Below are positions 7,601-9,877 of a DNA stretch of 9,877 nucleotides, piece by piece. The stretch comes from an uncultured Clostridium sp. Lineage in GTDB: Bacteria; Bacillota; Clostridia; Lachnospirales; Lachnospiraceae. The notes beneath the pieces were generated by a model. That model worked only from the letters and a program-made list of their open reading frames with translations. It made no database searches and was not told the origin of the DNA. How positions within the stretch are numbered: position 1 is the stretch's first letter; every line of letters begins with the position of its first letter. The stretch lies in contig CAKSBP010000078.1 in NCBI GenBank assembly GCA_934438135.1, positions 1-9,877 on the forward strand, in the 5' to 3' direction. The position numbers and the translations under genes were made by a program.

Positions 7601-8184
7601 TTGCATCAGGTGAAGATGTTAATGTACTGGTATTTGATACAGAAATCTATTCCAATACCGGTGGTCAGGCATCCAAATCTACTCCAGCTGCAGCAGTTGC
7701 AAAATTCGCTGCTTCCGGTAAACGTTCTGGTAAGAAAGACCTTGGACGTATGGCTATGACTTATGGGAATGTTTATGTTGCACAAGTTGCAATGGGTGCT
7801 GATAAGAATCAGGTATTAAAGGCATTCTTAGAAGCAGAAGCATATCATGGTCCATCTTTGATTATTTGTTATGCACCATGTATCAACCACGGTCTCAAGG
7901 AAGGTATGGGACGAAGCATCAATAGTATGGCTCAGGCTGTGGATTGCGGTTACTGGCATATGTATCGATACAATCCAGACCTAAAGAAAGAAGGAAAGAA
8001 TCCATTTACTTTGGACTCCAAGCCTCCTAAGGCAAGCTTCCGTGATTTTATTATGGGACAAGTACGTTACTCATCCTTAATCAAACAGTCACCGGACGTT
8101 GCAGAGCAGCTGTTTGAAAAAACAGAGAAATTCGCCAAAGAGCGATATGAGGAGTACTGTAAGATGGCCGGCAGAGAAGAATAA
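4651..8184 (+). CDS. nifJ: Pyruvate:ferredoxin (flavodoxin) oxidoreductase
   Basis: A full-length single-chain PFOR of 1177 residues, cytosolic. It oxidatively decarboxylates pyruvate with CoA to acetyl-CoA and CO2, passing two electrons to ferredoxin or flavodoxin; in fermentative anaerobes this feeds hydrogenase or Rnf and acetate/butyrate formation. The N-terminal domain has YPITPSS (28-34) with T31, then E64 in MQSEAG and R114 in SARAL, the same numbers as the substrate and thiamine-diphosphate residues of the Desulfovibrio africanus enzyme. A two-cluster ferredoxin domain has C689/692/695/699 with C703, and C745/748/751/755. The C-terminal thiamine-diphosphate domain contains the proximal-cluster cysteines C813 and C816 (CAGCGE), C841 (ATGCSS) and C1077 (YAPCINHG), plus the GDGWAYDIG...SNTGGQ motif with N1002. 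No key residue is missing. It is the second gene after the small DUF3787-like protein and ends before a hairpin terminator. Confidence 0.98.
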   Translation: MGKVKLTVDGNTAAAYVAYAYTDVAAIYPITPSSTMAEVVDEWAAGGRKNIFGHTVKVVEMQSEAGAAGAFHGSLQAGALTTTFTASQGLLLMIPNMYKVSGELLPGVFHVSARALAAQALSIFGDHQDVMAARQTGCVMLVSNSVQEVMDIAPVAHLAALKGRLPFIHFFDGFRTSHEIQKVEALEYDDLASLVDRKALKEFRDRALSPNHPVLRGTAQNPDIYFQTREASSPFYENVVPIVEEYMEQVAKLTGRKYGLFDYYGDPEAEYVIVAMGSVCETIEETIDALNSQGKKYGVVKVHLFRPFSIKHFVDCIPVSVKRIGVLDRTKEPGALGEPLYQDVITALYEREMYPQIVGGRYGLGSKDVTPGDIKAVYDNLEAAAPKNHFTLGIIDDVMNSSLDSSNNFVSEPSDTVRCKFWGLGSDGTVGANKQAIKIIGDNTDKYVQAYFQYDSKKSGGLTQSYLRFGDHEIKSTYLIEDADYIACHNQSYVHNYDLAKGLKKGGTFVMNCRWTKEELNQKFPASLKRSLAERQAKLYIIDAISIAEEIGLGNRISMVMQGVFFHLNGILSEEKAKELLKKSVEKMFRKKGQKIIDMNCQALEQGFLKAEQVEIPADWANAEHEQAPHTEEPDFVKNIMRPMEREEGNSLPVSAFNGMEDGTFPLGTTAFEKRGIGVNVPDWILENCIQCNQCAYICPHSCIRPFLLTKEEASNAPETFQTKKAVGKGLSEYEYRMQLSPMDCTGCGNCADICPAKPKALVMKKLASQVDTEVPNWEYAVKEVSYKGDVTEGKNVKDSQFKTPLIEFSGACAGCGETPYIKLVTQLFGERMMIANATGCSSIWGGSAPSIPYTCNHEGKGPSWANSLFEDNAEFGYGMYLGVTKLRENIACEISQVVDLVSDENVKQAMKQWLETKDDGKASKVASKALLEAVSSYSPSVDEEKCIETIKEYKDYLVKRSQWILGGDGWAYDIGYGGLDQVLASGEDVNVLVFDTEIYSNTGGQASKSTPAAAVAKFAASGKRSGKKDLGRMAMTYGNVYVAQVAMGADKNQVLKAFLEAEAYHGPSLIICYAPCINHGLKEGMGRSINSMAQAVDCGYWHMYRYNPDLKKEGKNPFTLDSKPPKASFRDFIMGQVRYSSLIKQSPDVAEQLFEKTEKFAKERYEEYCKMAGREE

Positions 8185-8193
8185 ATTTAACTT

Positions 8194-8227
8194 AAAGAAG
8201 CAGTGCTTAAGGTGCTGCTTCTTTTGG
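8194..8227 (+). terminator. Terminator after nifJ
   Basis: AAAGAAGCAG (8194-8203) pairs with CTGCTTCTTT (8215-8224). Wobble pairs and one more pair extend the stem toward a small loop (about 8207-8211). Only four to five T residues follow, but A-U pairs at the base of the stem add to the U-tract. The acetyltransferase remnant begins right at its 3' edge. Confidence 0.78.
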
Positions 8228-8516
8228 TACAAGACATCATCTTTCTACTTATCCATTCCCAATTTTCTTTGGAGAGTGGGGATTGGACGTGAAGAATAAC
8301 ATTATCGGAACCAGAGCAGTCGTAACAAAAGATGTTTCTCCGTATACGGTAGTAGGTGGTGTGCCGGCAAAACCAATTAAGAAGCGTTTTGATGATGAAA
8401 CAATTCAAAAACTGGAAGAGCTTCAATGGTGGGACTGGCCAAATGAAAAGGTGAAAGAAAAGGTTTTGGATATCCAGAGTGGAAATCTTTCAGAACTCTT
8501 AAAAGAAAAGGTTTGA
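8226..8516 (+). pseudogene. Doubly deleted remnant of a Vat/CatB-type acetyltransferase
   Basis: One open frame, ending at TGA 8514-8516, encodes two separated pieces of a xenobiotic (hexapeptide-repeat) acetyltransferase, a family that acetylates chloramphenicol, streptogramin A or sugars with acetyl-CoA. The first piece, GTRHHLSTYPFPIFFGEWG (8226-8282), matches the catalytic-histidine and STYPF region as I remember it from VatD. The second (about 8289-8513) contains IGTRAVVTKDVSPY, VVGGVPAKPIKKRFD and the tail LEELQWWDWPNEKVKEKV, which is the C-terminal coil and tail. About 45 residues of the beta-helix that normally join them are gone, as is all sequence before the histidine region; the family is about 210 residues and only about 96 codons remain. 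There is no proper start. A TTG at 8283 with GGAG upstream could initiate a 77-residue product, but it would lack the active site. The homology begins at the edge of the nifJ terminator. Confidence 0.82.
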
Positions 8517-8535
8517 GAAAAAACTAAGATTCGAA

Positions 8536-8551
8536 AGATAGTTTTCTATCT
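8536..8551. repeat. Inverted repeat overlapping the -35 region
   Basis: AGATAG (8536-8541) and CTATCT (8546-8551) are perfect inverted copies around TTTT. The repeat covers the position expected for the -35 of the promoter at 8542-8570. With only 6 A/T-rich pairs and no plus-strand T-run it is a poor terminator, so an operator is the more natural reading, though unproven. Confidence 0.4.
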
Positions 8552-8570
8552 AAACAAAAAGTGTTATAAT
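8542..8570 (+). promoter_or_regulatory. Extended -10 promoter of the secreted hydrolase gene
   Basis: TGTTATAAT (8562-8570) is a consensus extended -10 box. The 17-base-spaced -35 is weak (TTTTCT, 8542-8547), as is usual when the TG extension is present. A strong AAGGAGG ribosome binding site (8582-8588) and the ATG at 8597 follow. Confidence 0.65.
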
Positions 8571-8596
8571 AATCTTGTAGTAAGGAGGGTTATTCT

Positions 8597-9310
8597 ATGA
8601 AAAAGATAATGAAAACACTAATGGGTACAACTGCTGCAATGGCATTGGTACTTAGTGCCAGCACAACAACTTATGCAGCAGTAAAACCAGCACAGCACCA
8701 GGTACATACAAAGACAGTAAAGACTGTTTCTTTAGCACAACAGCAGGCAAGAGCAATGGGAAGCTTAAGCGGAGTTCTTCCATGGTATGAAAATACGGGA
8801 ACATCTATTCCGGAAGGCCATACACCAGATTACAGCCAGTATAACTTGTTATCTGTTGCACAGAAGGGTGATATTATTTATGAGTCAAAAGGTGGATATG
8901 GAATTACTGGTCATTGTGCTATTGTAGAAGGAAAGTTTTATGATGAACCAACAGGACAGTGGTATATTCGAATGATTGAGTCCACAGCACCGGGAACGAT
9001 TCGTGGCATTCTTGAAGAAACTTGTGCGAACAAGTGGGACGTGCATTTGTTACGTGTTCCAAATGCGACAAAGGAACAGATAGATGGAGCTGTCGATTTT
9101 TGTATTGGACAGCTTGGAACAACTTATAATCTGGACTTTGCCCATGATTACAGTGCAGATGAAAAAGACTGGTATTGTTCAGAACTTGTCTGGGCAGCTT
9201 ATTACAATCAGGGAATTGACATTGAGACGAAAGGTATTTTAAATGAACCTGGTATTACGCCAAGAGATATTTACCGAAATAAGAATCTGACAGAAATCAA
9301 TTTTAAATAG
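8597..9310 (+). CDS. Secreted YiiX-like permuted-papain cysteine hydrolase
   Basis: A 237-residue exported protein. It starts with a classic signal peptide: KK at 2-3, a hydrophobic stretch to about residue 20, then TTTYAA with cleavage after A27 or A28. After a basic linker (about 29-50) comes a domain resembling the YiiX/Peptidase C92 branch of circularly permuted NlpC/P60-like enzymes. QKGDII (89-94) opens it, the catalytic histidine is H106 in TGHCAIVEG, E128 in MIEST lies in the usual next strand, and the catalytic cysteine comes last, C194 in WYCSELVWAAY. That His-before-Cys order is the mark of the permuted fold. Such enzymes cleave amide, peptide or lipid-amide bonds; whether this one acts on cell wall, bile or lipid amides cannot be told. 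No wall anchor, LysM or SH3 domain is visible, so it is probably released. It is a single-gene unit with its own promoter and a strong terminator. Confidence 0.8.
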   Translation: MKKIMKTLMGTTAAMALVLSASTTTYAAVKPAQHQVHTKTVKTVSLAQQQARAMGSLSGVLPWYENTGTSIPEGHTPDYSQYNLLSVAQKGDIIYESKGGYGITGHCAIVEGKFYDEPTGQWYIRMIESTAPGTIRGILEETCANKWDVHLLRVPNATKEQIDGAVDFCIGQLGTTYNLDFAHDYSADEKDWYCSELVWAAYYNQGIDIETKGILNEPGITPRDIYRNKNLTEINFK

Positions 9311-9322
9311 TACATAGCAAAG

Positions 9323-9380
9323 AAAAAGACGGGTGTTGTATAATTGTATGAATCGTTAAATTATACAACACCTTCTTTTT
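9323..9380 (+). terminator. Strong terminator with a 14-bp stem
   Basis: GGTGTTGTATAATT (9332-9345) is a perfect inverted copy of AATTATACAACACC (9359-9372), with a 13-base loop. AAAAAGA before the left arm and TTCTTTTT (9373-9380) after the right arm extend the pairing and give the U-tract. It ends the secreted hydrolase transcript. The A-tract makes it plausible on the minus strand too. Confidence 0.88.
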
Positions 9381-9390
9381 GTGTTATAAT
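9362..9390 (+). promoter_or_regulatory. Promoter of the alpha/beta hydrolase, overlapping the terminator
   Basis: TGTTATAAT (9382-9390) is an extended -10, with the same ten bases GTGTTATAAT as the promoter at 8561-8570. At a 17-base spacing the -35 is TATACA (9362-9367, four of six matches), which lies inside the right arm of the terminator hairpin. The leader to the ATG is about 25 bases and its ribosome binding site is weak (GTGAGA). Confidence 0.6.
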
Positions 9391-9421
9391 GAGAAAAGAA
9401 TATGAGAAAGTGAGACATAAT

Positions 9422-9877
9422 ATGAACAAACAAAAATATCATCCTCTGTTTCGTAAGATAGGAATTACCCTTCTGATTTTACTAGTACTTGCAGCCGGTT
9501 ATATGATTTATTGGGTAAATAATACCTATCATCCAGACAAGATGGCAGAAGCAGCAATGAAGTCGGACAGCAGTGTAACAGTAACCAAAGATGAGTGGAT
9601 TAGCTTTATGCCAGAACAAAAAGCAGATACGGGTTTTATTTTTTATCCAGGCGGCCTTGTTGAGCCAGAAGCCTATGCACCTCTTTGTCGGAAAATTGCA
9701 GAGGAAGGTTATCTTGTTGTGATTGTGCCGATGAGATGGAATCTTGCGGTTCTTTCGCCAGACAGAGCAGAAGAAGTGATTGAAAAATATGATAACATAA
9801 GAAAATGGACAATCGGCGGTCATTCTCTGGGCGGTGTTATGGCAGCAAAGTTTGCAGCAGAGCATAAAGAAATCACT
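9422..9877 (+). CDS. Membrane-anchored alpha/beta hydrolase, 3' end outside the window
   Basis: The first 152 codons of a protein that runs off the window edge, so length and C-terminus are unknown. A basic N-terminus (MNKQKYHPLFRK) precedes one hydrophobic segment (about 13-32), which is an uncleaved anchor or signal; no lipobox cysteine is present. After a 40-residue linker comes TGFIFYPGGLVEPEAY (70-85), the first strand with an oxyanion-type PGG loop, then GYLVVIVPMRWNLAVL, and the nucleophile elbow GGHSLGGVMAA with S135. This arrangement fits the alpha/beta hydrolase family (Abhydrolase_5/YdeN-like as I recall it), probably extracytoplasmic. The acid and histidine of the triad should lie beyond the edge. 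The substrate is unknown. The start is chosen because the frame is stopped upstream and the ATG gives a sensible anchor; its Shine-Dalgarno sequence is weaker than its neighbours'. Confidence 0.85.
   Translation, partial: MNKQKYHPLFRKIGITLLILLVLAAGYMIYWVNNTYHPDKMAEAAMKSDSSVTVTKDEWISFMPEQKADTGFIFYPGGLVEPEAYAPLCRKIAEEGYLVVIVPMRWNLAVLSPDRAEEVIEKYDNIRKWTIGGHSLGGVMAAKFAAEHKEIT

Noticed and set aside
8283..8516. A genuine 77-residue small protein starting at TTG 8283.
   Set aside because: Homology to the acetyltransferase continues upstream of the TTG in the same frame, so the segment is better read as part of a larger decayed gene; translation from this TTG cannot be excluded.
9482..9865. A 127-residue open frame on the minus strand.
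   Set aside because: It is antisense to the alpha/beta hydrolase, whose plus-strand frame has clear motifs (PGG loop, GGHSLGG). The minus-strand protein is rich in Cys, His and Trp without a recognisable domain.
1..9877. A multi-gene defence system, biosynthetic cluster or mobile element.
   Set aside because: No transposase, integrase, phage, toxin-antitoxin, nuclease-helicase or synthetase genes are present, and no terminal repeats were seen. The genes form separate, ordinary transcription units.

Overview
The window looks like chromosomal DNA from a low-GC anaerobic Firmicute, most probably a Clostridia/Lachnospiraceae-type gut bacterium. The reasons are AT-rich intergenic DNA, strong AGGAGG-like ribosome binding sites, one TTG start, an oxygen-sensitive pyruvate:ferredoxin oxidoreductase as the central gene, and a small upstream protein of a type I remember from Clostridia. 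This placement is inference; there is no rRNA or marker gene in view. No tRNA, rRNA, CRISPR array, insertion sequence or prophage gene was seen, and no stretch over 300 bases lacks a gene or gene remnant.

Layout. Positions 1-104 hold nothing I can assign. A YfcE-type phosphodiesterase (171-725) has its own promoter and terminator. It is followed by a MATE multidrug/cation antiporter (832-2184) and a divergent NodB-fold deacetylase that starts at TTG (2259-3017). The deacetylase converges on a leftward two-gene operon, a MarR-family regulator (4263-3838) followed by a YczE/DUF6198-like membrane protein (3819-3070), and the two sides share a bidirectional terminator at about 3021-3066. The MarR promoter is near consensus and is overlapped by GTTAGAA/TTCTAAC inverted repeats, so autorepression is likely.

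Divergently from marR runs a two-gene unit: a 63-residue small protein resembling DUF3787 (4446-4637), then nifJ (4651-8184) with only 13 bases between. NifJ is complete: every thiamine-diphosphate and iron-sulfur ligand motif is visible and several catalytic residues fall at the numbering of the Desulfovibrio africanus enzyme. A terminator follows it, and directly after that lies a decayed xenobiotic acetyltransferase (Vat/CatB type). The remnant has lost both its N-terminal part and the middle of its left-handed beta-helix, yet its reading frame is still open.

The right end carries a secreted YiiX-like permuted-papain cysteine hydrolase (8597-9310) with an extended -10 promoter and a 6-bp inverted repeat touching its -35. 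A 14-bp-stem terminator follows. The downstream arm of that terminator also supplies the likely -35 of the next gene, a membrane-anchored alpha/beta hydrolase that is cut by the window edge (9422-9877).

The genes are mostly independent transcription units with different jobs (nucleotide or phosphodiester turnover, export, sugar or cell-wall chemistry, central carbon metabolism) rather than one pathway. I do not see a new multi-gene system. The points most worth checking are the small protein ahead of nifJ, the doubly deleted acetyltransferase remnant, the MarR operator and the atypical cytoplasmic NodB-fold protein.
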